Below, one piece after another: positions 8,978-17,389 of a stretch of DNA of 64,000 nucleotides (its first letter is position 1; each line of letters starts with the position of its first letter). Source of the DNA: Nocardia pseudobrasiliensis NBRC 108224 (GTDB lineage: Bacteria > Actinomycetota > Actinomycetes > Mycobacteriales > Mycobacteriaceae); contig NZ_BDBS01000001.1 of assembly GCF_001613105.1 (NCBI RefSeq), forward strand, positions 186,001-250,000. The letters run 5' to 3'. Under the pieces are notes generated by a model that was not told the origin of the DNA, did no database searches, and was given only the letters and a program-made list of their open reading frames with translations. Both the position numbers and the translations under genes were made by a program.

Positions 8978-9400
8978 ATGCCGCTGTGGCAGATCCACCA
9001 TCCCGTCGGCGCCTACTCCGACGCGGACAAACGTAATCTCGCATCCGATATCACCGCGATCTACACCGCCGTCGGCCTGCCCGCGTTCTACGTGGTCGTG
9101 CAGTTCCAGGAGATCGAGGCCGCGAATCTGTATGTCGGCGGGGAGCCCTCCGGCGATACCGTGCGCATCGTCGTGTGGCATCTGGCCCGCCAGGTCGAGG
9201 ATCCCGATCGCCGCCGGGCGATGACCGAACGCCTCGACGCGACCCTGCGCCCGTATACCGCCGATCGCGGGCTGCACTGGGAATTCCATATCGAGGAGTC
9301 CCCGCGCGATCTGTGGATGATCGCCGGGTTCTGGCCGCCCGCCACCGGCTCCGATGCCGAAAAGGCTTGGGCCGCGGCCAACAAGCCCCTGCCGTACTGA
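8978..9400 (+). CDS. Tautomerase superfamily protein (cis-CaaD/oxalocrotonate tautomerase-like)
   Basis: About 140 aa. Pro follows the initiator Met (MPLWQIHHPVGAYSD), and this Pro becomes the catalytic N-terminal residue after Met removal in this superfamily. The long single chain with HIEESPRDLW near the C-terminus resembles cis-3-chloroacrylic acid dehalogenase-like proteins; the actual reaction cannot be fixed. GAGCGAGGCGTAGTCACC precedes the ATG. Probably in one transcript with the SDR. Confidence 0.75.
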   Translation: MPLWQIHHPVGAYSDADKRNLASDITAIYTAVGLPAFYVVVQFQEIEAANLYVGGEPSGDTVRIVVWHLARQVEDPDRRRAMTERLDATLRPYTADRGLHWEFHIEESPRDLWMIAGFWPPATGSDAEKAWAAANKPLPY

Positions 9401-9408
9401 CAGCGCGG

Positions 9409-9437
9409 CGCCGCGGATACCGGTGGTATCCGCGGCG
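9409..9437. terminator. Hairpin between convergent genes
   Basis: A 13-base perfect stem (CGCCGCGGATACC / GGTATCCGCGGCG) with a GGT loop lies between the tautomerase (+) and DUF1772 (-) genes. There is no strong U-tract, which is common in actinobacteria. It is a probable bidirectional terminator. Confidence 0.6.
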
Positions 9438-9455
9438 TGGCCTGGTCGGAAGGAT

Positions 9456-9962
9456 TCAACGCGCCACCCGAAGCGCCATGGCCAGGAACGCGATCGCTCC
9501 GGTATTGGCCAGCGCCCGGGCGATATTCAGCCGCACCCACGGCATTTCGAAGGTGTGCCGGATTCCCGCGAAGTCGTCCCCGGTGAAGGCGGCGAGCTGA
9601 TTGTTGAGCGGGATATTGCCGCCGAAGGAGATGAAAAGGCTGATCAGATTGAGCGCCAGCGCGGCCAGCACCCACCACAGGATCTGCCGCTGATCCCCAC
9701 GCAGATGCAGGGCCGCCGCGATTCCGGTCAGCACGACCGAACCCAGGAAGCTCAGCATGAACAGGGGATTGACGATCACGACGTTGATGCGATTCATCAC
9801 CTCGACGAAGGTGCGATCGTCGACCTGGCGCAGCGCCAGCATGACGGAGGTGCCGTAGGCGTAGTAGACCCCGGCCAGCAGGGCGGTGGAAATGGTCGCG
9901 GCCACCAGGGAGATGGTGCCGAGGGTGGAAGAGGCGGTGGCGGAGGCGGTTGTCGCTGTCAT
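9456..9962 (-). CDS. DUF1772 (anthrone oxygenase-like) membrane protein
   Basis: About 168 aa, start ATG giving MTATTASATASSTLGTIS. Four hydrophobic segments fit membrane helices (about residues 14-36, 65-85, 92-115 and 145-165). The pattern GVYYAYGTSVMLALRQ and GGNIPLNNQLAAF is characteristic of the DUF1772/anthrone oxygenase family; the N-x-P-x-N motif is conserved there. The function is undefined. No clear Shine-Dalgarno precedes the ATG; the transcript may have a short or no leader. Confidence 0.72.
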   Translation of the reverse strand: MTATTASATASSTLGTISLVAATISTALLAGVYYAYGTSVMLALRQVDDRTFVEVMNRINVVIVNPLFMLSFLGSVVLTGIAAALHLRGDQRQILWWVLAALALNLISLFISFGGNIPLNNQLAAFTGDDFAGIRHTFEMPWVRLNIARALANTGAIAFLAMALRVAR

Positions 9963-10042
9963 GACTAGAAGTACACCGGTTCGCGGGCCGCCCGAACATC
10001 GTTGGGACGCTCGCGGACATGCGCCGGAGTCCACGCGTCGGC

Positions 10043-11490
10043 CTACGATTTCCACCATTGCCGCCATCTACGGCGGGGCCGGGGGTCCGTTTCCCGCGGC
10101 TGCCCACTCATCCCGTACGCGTCGACGGCTCGCAACCTTTCGGCCACCGGAGAGTTGGCCCACCAATCTTCCGCGGAATCCCCGTTCTGCTGGCGCAGGT
10201 GGAAAGCCTCGTCGTGTCGGCCCACCAATTCGTAGGAGTTCGCGAGGTACTGGCGAGCGTACCGGGTTTTTGGATCGACGAGCCCGTGGACGCGTTCACT
10301 TTCGGCGAGCTGCCGTTCCGCGAGATTGATTTCGTCCGCGAGGCGTCCCGCCGATCGGTAAGCGGCGATGAGATGGCTTCGGGCGGAGAAAGTGTCGGAG
10401 TGGTCGAGTCCGAGGACGCGTTCGTGGTCGACGAGACTCCGTTCGAAGGATTCGATCGCATCGGTGATTCTGTCCGCCGACCCGTAGGCGATGGCCAGGT
10501 TGTGGCGGTTGCGGATGGCGGCGAAAACATCGGATTCCCGGCTGGATTCGTGACCGGCGACGGCCTGCTCGAACTGATGGATCGCCTCGGAGAGTCGCCC
10601 CGCGTAGACCAGGGCGGATCGGCTACACCCAGATCGGCCGCGATGCTGGCTAAACCTTCCAACAGTGTGCCGTCGGTTTCGGCGTTGATCCATCCGATCA
10701 GACTGTAGGCGCCGCCGGTGAGAGCCGCGCGCGTATACGCGGCGGCCAGCTGGGTTTTCCCCACGCCGCGCATACCGATGACGACCACGGAAACCGTTGC
10801 TTCGGTGACGCTTTCGGTCAGCTCGTCCAATTGGTCGCGGGCGACGAAATATGCCGGTTCCGCGGGGATACGTCCGACTACGACACGTTCCGGAGCCGCC
10901 CTCCCGGTACCGGATCGGTCGGATTCGAGATGGACGGCGATCTTCTCGGCGCGATTACCGATGAAGGTGAACGAATGTCCCGCGGCAATCGGCGGGTGCG
11001 AGACGGGTGGAGGGGCTTACCGCCGCGCCGCCGGAGGGTCCGGCGGATCCTGCCTACCGGCTCGTACGTTCACGATTTCGATGGCGCCGTCGATGGTTCC
11101 GTCGACCACCCGGACCCCGGTCCCGGTCGATTCGATCTGTCCGATGCGCAAGGCGTCGGCCTGAATTCGTTCCAGATCCACGCTGACCGCCGCGCCCACC
11201 GACGCTTCGTGAGCGCGCACGATCGCGATCAATTCCTGTGCCGCGGAGAACAACTCGGCATCGTCGAGGACTCCGGCATCCTCCAGTTCCTCGGCGAGAA
11301 CCGCCCGGCGTGGCAGCGAGGCCGGCCGTTCTTCCACCGGAGCCAGATCCACCGCCGGATAGCGGTGCGCGATCATCGTTTTCAGTTTCCGGTAGGCATC
11401 GGCGACCACCTGCGTGGCCGTGTCCTTCAACCCCGCCGCGGCGCCGGCCGATACCGCCGCCGCCACGATCGCGGGCAATGACTCCAGCAC
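10043..11490 (-). pseudogene. Decayed NB-ARC/TPR regulator-like gene
   Basis: Three pieces of one ancestral gene lie in line. An N-terminal segment (11490-11017) begins after a GGAGGGG site and ends at an in-frame TAA. The same frame then continues without a start codon into GFTFIGNRAEK-type sequence and a nucleotide-binding P-loop (VVVIGMRGVGKTQLA, about 10770-10730). A tetratricopeptide segment (AGRLSEAIHQFEQ, ADRITDAIESFERS; 10640-10043) follows in a different frame. Only about 50 residues separate the P-loop from the TPRs where the family has a full NB-ARC domain, so a deletion with frameshift is likely. At least one nonsense and one frameshift/deletion lesion make a working product unlikely. 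Confidence 0.7.
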
Positions 11491-11553
11491 GCCCAACCCC
11501 TCCCGCTCGAACCGCGGACCTCATGCAGACCCACCATGAACAGTACGTCAACG

Positions 11554-13851
11554 CTACTCGGCCACGAGTTCCGCCCGCGCCTCGACGGTGCGCACAATCG
11601 TCTCCGGAACCTTCGTCGAGCCCGGGGTGTAGGTGATCGCCCGCAGAGCGCCGGTGTAGCGGAAGACGCCGCGGCGCTCGCGCAGATCCCAGGAGACCGG
11701 GCCGCGGGCGTCGAGGCCGACCGAGATGCCGGTCCAGGGGGCCATGCCGACCAATTGCACCTGATCGAACAGTTCGGCCACCGGCTCGCCGTCGATGTCG
11801 AGGGTGAAATCCCACCGCAGTCGCGGGCGCACGGCCGCGGTGACGGTAATGCGTCGCGCGCCGGGCGCGATCGGGGCCGAGGATTCGGCATAGCGGCCGT
11901 AGCTGTTGATTCCGAACACGATTCGACCGTTCTCGACATAGAGCAGATAGCCGCCCTGTGGATCGCCATGTGCGACCAGTACGCCCTCGTCGCCCGGGCG
12001 GTAACCGTGCAGATCGGCGGTGATCGTGAAGTCGCGGTAGGCGATCAGGCGCTGGGAGCGGTAGCGCTCGAGGGTCGGGGTGCCGGGCAGGATGCGCAGC
12101 GGCTCGCCCAGCCGCGCCTCGGCGGGTCGCCGCTGTGCCAGATCCTTGCGGGTCAGCAGTGGGAAGACCGTATTGCGCCAGGCCGCCTCGTCCCAGGCCC
12201 GGGCCAGTTCGGCCACCTTCTCCGGATACCGGGCGGCGACGTCGTGCAGTTCGGTGGGATCGCTGCGGACATCGAACAGCTGCCAGTGCGGATCGTCGAC
12301 ATCGTCGCCGCGCTCGTGCAGCGCGAGCAGCTTCCAGCCGTCGCGGTAGAACCCGCGATGGCCGGTCATCTCCGAATACTGCTCGACATGGCGCGACCGC
12401 GCGGCCTCGTCGCGTAGCACCTCGGCGGCGGACACGCCGTCGAAGTCCTTGGCGGGCAATCCGTTCCGTACGCCGGGGCGCTCGATGCCCGCCAGTTCCA
12501 GCAGGGTCGGCGCGAGATCGGTGACATAGACGTATTCGCGTCGAATCTCGTTCGCGGGCAATCCCTTCGGCCACGATACGATGAACGGCACCCGCACCCC
12601 GCCCGCGAAGGTCTGCCCCTTGTAGAACCGGAACGGGGTATTCGACGCTTGGCCCCAGCCGCGCGGATAGTGCACGCCCAGGCGCGCGGTGCCGATCAGA
12701 TCCTCGTCGTGCGGGACGTCGCCCACCCAGTCCGGATCCTCGACATGGGCGAATTCGGCCAAATAGCTGCGGGTTCCGACCGGGCCGCCCTCGGCGGTGC
12801 CACCGTTGTCGGAGGTGAACACGACGATGGTGTTGTCCAGTTCGCCATAGTTCTCGACCACATCGAGCAGCCGTCCGAGATTCTGATCGATATTGTCGAC
12901 CATGGCCGCGTACACCTCCATGTAGCGGGCGAACCGGCCCTGCTCCTCAGGGGTGAGCGAATCCCATTCCTGCGCTTCGTATCCCGGCTCGGTATTGCGC
13001 GGCTTCTGTTCGGTGCCCGCCGGGAACAGGCCCGCGGCCAGTTGTGCGGCGAATCGGCCGCGCCGCAGGCGATCCCAGCCCTCGGCGTAGCGGCCCCGAT
13101 ACTTGTCCAGGTCGACTCGTTTGGCCTGCAGCGGTCCGTGCATGGCGACGTGGGCGAAGTACAGGAAGAACGGTTTGGCCCCGTCGTGGGCGCGCAGCTC
13201 CTTCAGATACGAGATGGCCTTGTCGGTGAGGTCGTCGGTGACGTAGTAGTCGCTCGGATACTCCTCGACGTCGACGACCGAACCGTCCGAGATGATCTGA
13301 TTGGGGTAGTAGAAGGAGTTGAATCCCTCCAGCGATCCGTAATAGCGATCGAAACCGCGCTGTGTCGGCCACGAATTACGATGTGCCGCAGGATTCATCG
13401 TCGCGTCTCGCACCAGATGCCATTTGCCCACGGCATAGGTCGCGTAGCCGCCCGCGCGCAGGATCTCCGGCAGCGTCAGCACATCGTCGGCCAGTTCCAG
13501 CCGCAGGCCCGGATAGCCCGGATCGGCATTGGCGACGAAGCCGAAACCGGCTCGGTGGGAGTTGATTCCGGTCAGCAGCGCGGCGCGCGACGGCGAGCAC
13601 AGCGGGGTCGTGTGATAGTTGGTGAGCCGAATACCACGCTGCGCCAGACGATTCAGGGTCGGCGTCTCGATCTCCGATCCGAACGGCCCGATATCGCTGT
13701 AACCCATATCGTCCACCAGCACCACGATGATGTTGGGCGCACCCGCGGGCGCGGTCGGCGGCTCGGTCCACGCCGGGGCGGAATCGGCCGTGGTGCGGCC
13801 GATCCGTCCGGTGAAGTTCTCGTATCCGCGGGCGTATTCGGGCACAGGCAT
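11554..13851 (-). CDS. Arylsulfatase (sulfatase family)
   Basis: About 765 aa. The metal-binding start is VLVDDMGYSD (near residue 46), and the formylglycine motif C-x-P-S-R appears as CSPSRAALLTG (near residue 83), so activation needs formylglycine-generating enzyme. GKWHL and the FTSDNGG segment are the other standard sulfatase active-site elements. An extended C-terminal domain (about residues 560-765) follows, as in large actinobacterial arylsulfatases. No signal peptide is seen. It hydrolyses sulfate esters. It is divergent from a peptide-type ABC importer, suggesting joint use of an imported substrate. Confidence 0.9.
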   Translation of the reverse strand: MPVPEYARGYENFTGRIGRTTADSAPAWTEPPTAPAGAPNIIVVLVDDMGYSDIGPFGSEIETPTLNRLAQRGIRLTNYHTTPLCSPSRAALLTGINSHRAGFGFVANADPGYPGLRLELADDVLTLPEILRAGGYATYAVGKWHLVRDATMNPAAHRNSWPTQRGFDRYYGSLEGFNSFYYPNQIISDGSVVDVEEYPSDYYVTDDLTDKAISYLKELRAHDGAKPFFLYFAHVAMHGPLQAKRVDLDKYRGRYAEGWDRLRRGRFAAQLAAGLFPAGTEQKPRNTEPGYEAQEWDSLTPEEQGRFARYMEVYAAMVDNIDQNLGRLLDVVENYGELDNTIVVFTSDNGGTAEGGPVGTRSYLAEFAHVEDPDWVGDVPHDEDLIGTARLGVHYPRGWGQASNTPFRFYKGQTFAGGVRVPFIVSWPKGLPANEIRREYVYVTDLAPTLLELAGIERPGVRNGLPAKDFDGVSAAEVLRDEAARSRHVEQYSEMTGHRGFYRDGWKLLALHERGDDVDDPHWQLFDVRSDPTELHDVAARYPEKVAELARAWDEAAWRNTVFPLLTRKDLAQRRPAEARLGEPLRILPGTPTLERYRSQRLIAYRDFTITADLHGYRPGDEGVLVAHGDPQGGYLLYVENGRIVFGINSYGRYAESSAPIAPGARRITVTAAVRPRLRWDFTLDIDGEPVAELFDQVQLVGMAPWTGISVGLDARGPVSWDLRERRGVFRYTGALRAITYTPGSTKVPETIVRTVEARAELVAE

Positions 13852-13951
13852 GTACGTCAGTCAAACCCGCGACATGTCCGATTCGCCAGAATTTCGCGCA
13901 GGATGCGCGCAACCGGTGTCGACCCCCGATCCGGCTGTTAGCTTCGCCGCC

Positions 13952-13975
13952 ATGGATTCCGGACGCTGTCGCTGA
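13952..13975 (+). CDS. Possible leaderless micro-ORF (MDSGRCR) ahead of the ABC importer
   Basis: Seven codons, ATG to TGA, 44 bases upstream of the solute-binding protein gene. A TAGCTT (13939-13944) lies the right distance upstream for a -10 that would start transcription at the ATG. The penultimate-type Cys codon recalls Cys-sensing leader peptides near sulfur genes, but those usually have several consecutive Cys codons. Speculative. Confidence 0.2.
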   Translation: MDSGRCR

Positions 13976-14019
13976 CGCCTGCCCACCGACCGTTCGCATT
14001 TCGCAAGGATCTTCGCTTC

Positions 14020-15591
14020 ATGACTCCACCCCTCGGCGGGCTCGACCGTCGGCACTTCCTGCGTGCGGCCCTGGTGACCCTGGGCGCGGGCGCGCTGACC
14101 GCCTGCGAATCCGCGGTCGGACAGCAGCGTGCCGCCGGTGACGACAATGCCGCACCCGTGCGCGGCGGCACGCTGAAGATCGGTTCGCCGGTCGATCTGG
14201 TGCCCGCCAACCTGCTCACCAATACCGGGGCTACCCCGCTGGTCAACGGCCTGGTGTACGAGACGCTGCTGCGCTATCCACACGATCGACTGGAACCGGC
14301 CGCGTCGCTCGCGAAGTCGTGGCAGTTGGCGGCGGACGGGTTGTCGCTGGAACTGGAACTGCGCGACGATGTGGCCTTCCACAGCGGCCGTCCGTTCGCC
14401 GCCGCCGATGTCGAATTCTCGCTGCGCACCTACGCCGATCCGAAGTGGTCGGGTCAGCTGAAAAGTACGGCGGCCGCGATCACCGAATTCACCGCGCCCA
14501 CACCGCATCGCCTGGTTCTGCGCTTCGCCCACCCGCTGGGCAATATCTTCGATCTGCTCGACACCGTGCCGATACTCGACCGCGAGAGCGCCGAACAACT
14601 GCCCACCGGCGCGAAATACGTCGGCACCGGGCCGTTCCGATTGGTCGAACGAGATCCCAACACCCGCATCGTCTTCGAGCGCAACGAGCACTACCGCATA
14701 CCGGAGCGGCCGTATCTGGACCGGGTCGAGGTGCTGGTCATCCCCGACAGCCAGGCGCTGCTCAACTCGCTGCGCTCGGGCCGGGTTGCGCTGGCCAACG
14801 GACTCAACTACCGCGACACCGAAAACCTCTCTCGCACAGCGGCGTTCAAAACGATCAACCTCGACGGCGCCGAACTGCAGATGTATGTCGGCGCGAATGT
14901 GAGCAATCCGGCGCTGGCCGATGTGCGGCTGCGCCGGGCCGTCGCCTACGCTCTGGACCGCGAACGCGTCGTCGCCGAGGTGTTCCGTGGCGTCGGCTAT
15001 CCGCTGAACCTGCCGTGGCCGCGGAGCTCACCGGCCTTCGATCAGGCGCGCAACACCCGCTATGCCCGCGATGTGGCCAAGGCGAGGGCACTGGTGGCGG
15101 CGGCCGGGAAACCGCCCGTCCTGCCGCTGTCCTACGGCACCGATGTCGGCGCGTACCAGGCGGTCGCGCAGATCGTGCAGGCCAACCTCGCCGAGGTCGG
15201 CATCGAGGTCACCCTCGATCCCACCGAACCGTCGGTGGCGGTGAAGAAGCTGATCGGCGGTCAGTATCCGGGCCTGTGGCTGGCCGACCACTCGTGGGCG
15301 CAGTTCGTGCCGTCCACGCTGACGGTGAGCGCGTATCCGTTCAACGCGCGCAAGAACTCCTCGCACTACGAATCCGCGGCCTATGTCGGCGCGGCCGACA
15401 CCGCGTGGAGGATTCCGCCCGGGGCCGATGTCGCGCGGGCCTACGGCGCGCTCAGCGATCAACTGCTCGACGGGCTGTTCCTCATCGAGATCTGCGCCAA
15501 ACTCCAGCAATTCGCGGCCGCGCGCCGCGTGCACGGGGTGGCTTGGACCAAGCGACGCGAACTCCTACTCACCGAGGCATTTCTGGCATGA
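14020..15591 (+). CDS. ABC transporter substrate-binding lipoprotein (SBP family 5)
   Basis: About 523 aa. The N-terminus has a twin-arginine motif (DRRHFLR) and hydrophobic stretch ending in a lipobox (LTAC, Cys near residue 28), so it is probably exported by Tat and lipid-anchored. The rest is a DppA/OppA-type solute-binding protein (SBP_bac_5), with RGGTLKIG, a typical YETLLRY and LRRAVAYALDRE. It captures an oligopeptide or another amphipathic small molecule and delivers it to the permeases encoded next. Its divergence from an arylsulfatase suggests a sulfated ligand is possible. Confidence 0.88.
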   Translation: MTPPLGGLDRRHFLRAALVTLGAGALTACESAVGQQRAAGDDNAAPVRGGTLKIGSPVDLVPANLLTNTGATPLVNGLVYETLLRYPHDRLEPAASLAKSWQLAADGLSLELELRDDVAFHSGRPFAAADVEFSLRTYADPKWSGQLKSTAAAITEFTAPTPHRLVLRFAHPLGNIFDLLDTVPILDRESAEQLPTGAKYVGTGPFRLVERDPNTRIVFERNEHYRIPERPYLDRVEVLVIPDSQALLNSLRSGRVALANGLNYRDTENLSRTAAFKTINLDGAELQMYVGANVSNPALADVRLRRAVAYALDRERVVAEVFRGVGYPLNLPWPRSSPAFDQARNTRYARDVAKARALVAAAGKPPVLPLSYGTDVGAYQAVAQIVQANLAEVGIEVTLDPTEPSVAVKKLIGGQYPGLWLADHSWAQFVPSTLTVSAYPFNARKNSSHYESAAYVGAADTAWRIPPGADVARAYGALSDQLLDGLFLIEICAKLQQFAAARRVHGVAWTKRRELLLTEAFLA

Positions 15592-16547
15592 CCCGATATC
15601 TGCTGCGCCGCATACCCTCCGCGGCGCTCGTGCTGTTCGCCGCGTCGGCGCTGATCTTCCTGCTGTTGCGCTGGGTCCCGGGCGATCCGGCGACCGCCCT
15701 GGCCGGAGCGGACGCCACGCCCGAAACCGTCGCGGCGATCCGGCATCAGCTCGGCCTGGACCGCTCGATTCCGGCGCAGTATCTGAGCTGGGTAGGGGAT
15801 CTGTTCCGGCTCGATCTGGGTCGCTCCTATGTGATCGGCGGACGGATCTCGGATCTGGTGACCGACGGCCTGCGCAATACCGCGGTGCTCACGCTGGCGG
15901 CGCTGCTGCTGGCGGCGGCGGTCGCGCTGACGGTATCCATCGCGTCCGTCCTGCGACCGAACCGGTGGCTGAACGCCGTTGTGGCGGCGGTCAATACGGT
16001 CGCGGTCGCGGTGCCGACCTTTGTCACCAGTGTGCTGCTGGTGCTGGTGTTCGCGATCGCGCTGCCGATCCTGCCCGCCGGGGGTGTTCCGCCGGACGGC
16101 TTCATCGCCCGGCCCGATATCGCGGTGCAGTACCTGCTGCTACCCGCGATCTGCCTGGCGCTGCCGGTATCGGCGGCGCTGACCCGATTCCTGACCGAGG
16201 CGCTGCGCACCGAATTGGGCAAACCCTATGTGCTGACCGCGACCGCGGCGGGAATTCCGCACGGGCAGATCGTGATTCGCGTCGCGCTGCGCAATGCGCT
16301 GCCCTCGGTGGTGACCGCGCTGGGCCTGCAGGCCGGGCAGCTGCTCGGCGGTGCGGTGCTGGTCGAGGCCACCTTCGCCTGGCCGGGGCTGGGGCAGTTG
16401 ATCGAACAGGGCATCAGCCGCCGCGACTATCCGGTGGTGCAGGTCGTGCTGCTGGTATCGGTCGCGGTATTCGTCGCGATCCAGTTGCTCACCGATCTGG
16501 TGCAGGCCTGGTTGGATCCGCGCATCAGGATCGGAGCGCCGTCGTGA
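15588..16547 (+). CDS. ABC transporter permease, DppB type
   Basis: About 319 aa; ATGA overlap with the binding-protein stop. Begins MTRYLLRRIPSAALVLFAA, the usual DppB/OppB start with a long first helix and the conserved R-W-V-P-G-D-P loop. About six membrane segments and an EAA-type loop (LRTELGKPYVLTATAAG) that contacts the ATPase are visible. It forms the translocation channel with the next permease. Confidence 0.9.
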   Translation: MTRYLLRRIPSAALVLFAASALIFLLLRWVPGDPATALAGADATPETVAAIRHQLGLDRSIPAQYLSWVGDLFRLDLGRSYVIGGRISDLVTDGLRNTAVLTLAALLLAAAVALTVSIASVLRPNRWLNAVVAAVNTVAVAVPTFVTSVLLVLVFAIALPILPAGGVPPDGFIARPDIAVQYLLLPAICLALPVSAALTRFLTEALRTELGKPYVLTATAAGIPHGQIVIRVALRNALPSVVTALGLQAGQLLGGAVLVEATFAWPGLGQLIEQGISRRDYPVVQVVLLVSVAVFVAIQLLTDLVQAWLDPRIRIGAPS

Positions 16548-17389
16548 TTATCGTGGATACCGAACCGGTACAGCGTGATTCGCTGTGGCGTACGTTTCTG
16601 CGCGGGCAGGGGCTGCTGGGTGTGGCGCTGGTCGTGGGAATCGCGGCGGCGGGTCTGCTCGCGGGCGTGCTGACGAAATACGATCCGCTGACACAGATCG
16701 CGGGCGCGAATCTGGTGGGACCGAGTGCCGACCACTGGCTGGGCACCGATCATCTGAACCGCGATGTGCTGTCACGGGTGCTGCACGGGATCCGAATAGA
16801 TCTGTTCGTGGCCTTCGTCGGCGTGCCGCTGGGCGCGCTGCTCGGTACGGCGATCGGCGTGCTGGCGGTGGGGCATCCGGCCGCGGATGTGGTGGCGCAG
16901 CGGGTATTCGATCTCATCCTCGCGTTTCCGGCGTTGATTCTGGCCATCGCCCTGTCGGCGATCACCGGGCCTGGCGCCCACGCGGTGATCATCGTGATCA
17001 TCGCCGCCGAGGTTCCGGTGTTCGGGCGGCAGATCCGCACCGCGGTGCTGCGGGTGCGCGAACAGTCCTACGTCGAGGCCGCCACGGTGATCGGCGCGGG
17101 ACCGTGGTGGACGTTGCGAAAGCATGTGCTGCCCAATGCGATCGAGCCGCTGGCGGTGCAGTTGGCGCTGTCGATGTCGCTGGCGGTATTTCTGGAAGGC
17201 GCGATGAGTTTCATCGGTATCGGGGTACGTCCGCCACAGCCGTCGCTGGGGTCCATCATCGCCGAGTCGATTCCGAATCTGGACGCCAATCCGGCGTTCG
17301 CCGTGGGGCCGCTGGCGGTGGTCGCCGGGCTGACCCTCGGATTCCTGTTGATCGCACAGGCCCTGGGTCGGGCGAGGAGGATCTCATGA
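16544..17389 (+). CDS. ABC transporter permease, DppC type
   Basis: About 281 aa; the GTG overlaps the preceding stop (GTGA). The pattern HWLGTDHLNRDVLSRVLHG near residue 65 is the DppC/OppC signature. Five to six membrane helices and the EAA loop (LRVREQSYVEAATVIGAG) are visible, ending with SFIGIGVRPPQPSLG. It pairs with the DppB-type subunit. Confidence 0.9.
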   Translation: MIIVDTEPVQRDSLWRTFLRGQGLLGVALVVGIAAAGLLAGVLTKYDPLTQIAGANLVGPSADHWLGTDHLNRDVLSRVLHGIRIDLFVAFVGVPLGALLGTAIGVLAVGHPAADVVAQRVFDLILAFPALILAIALSAITGPGAHAVIIVIIAAEVPVFGRQIRTAVLRVREQSYVEAATVIGAGPWWTLRKHVLPNAIEPLAVQLALSMSLAVFLEGAMSFIGIGVRPPQPSLGSIIAESIPNLDANPAFAVGPLAVVAGLTLGFLLIAQALGRARRIS

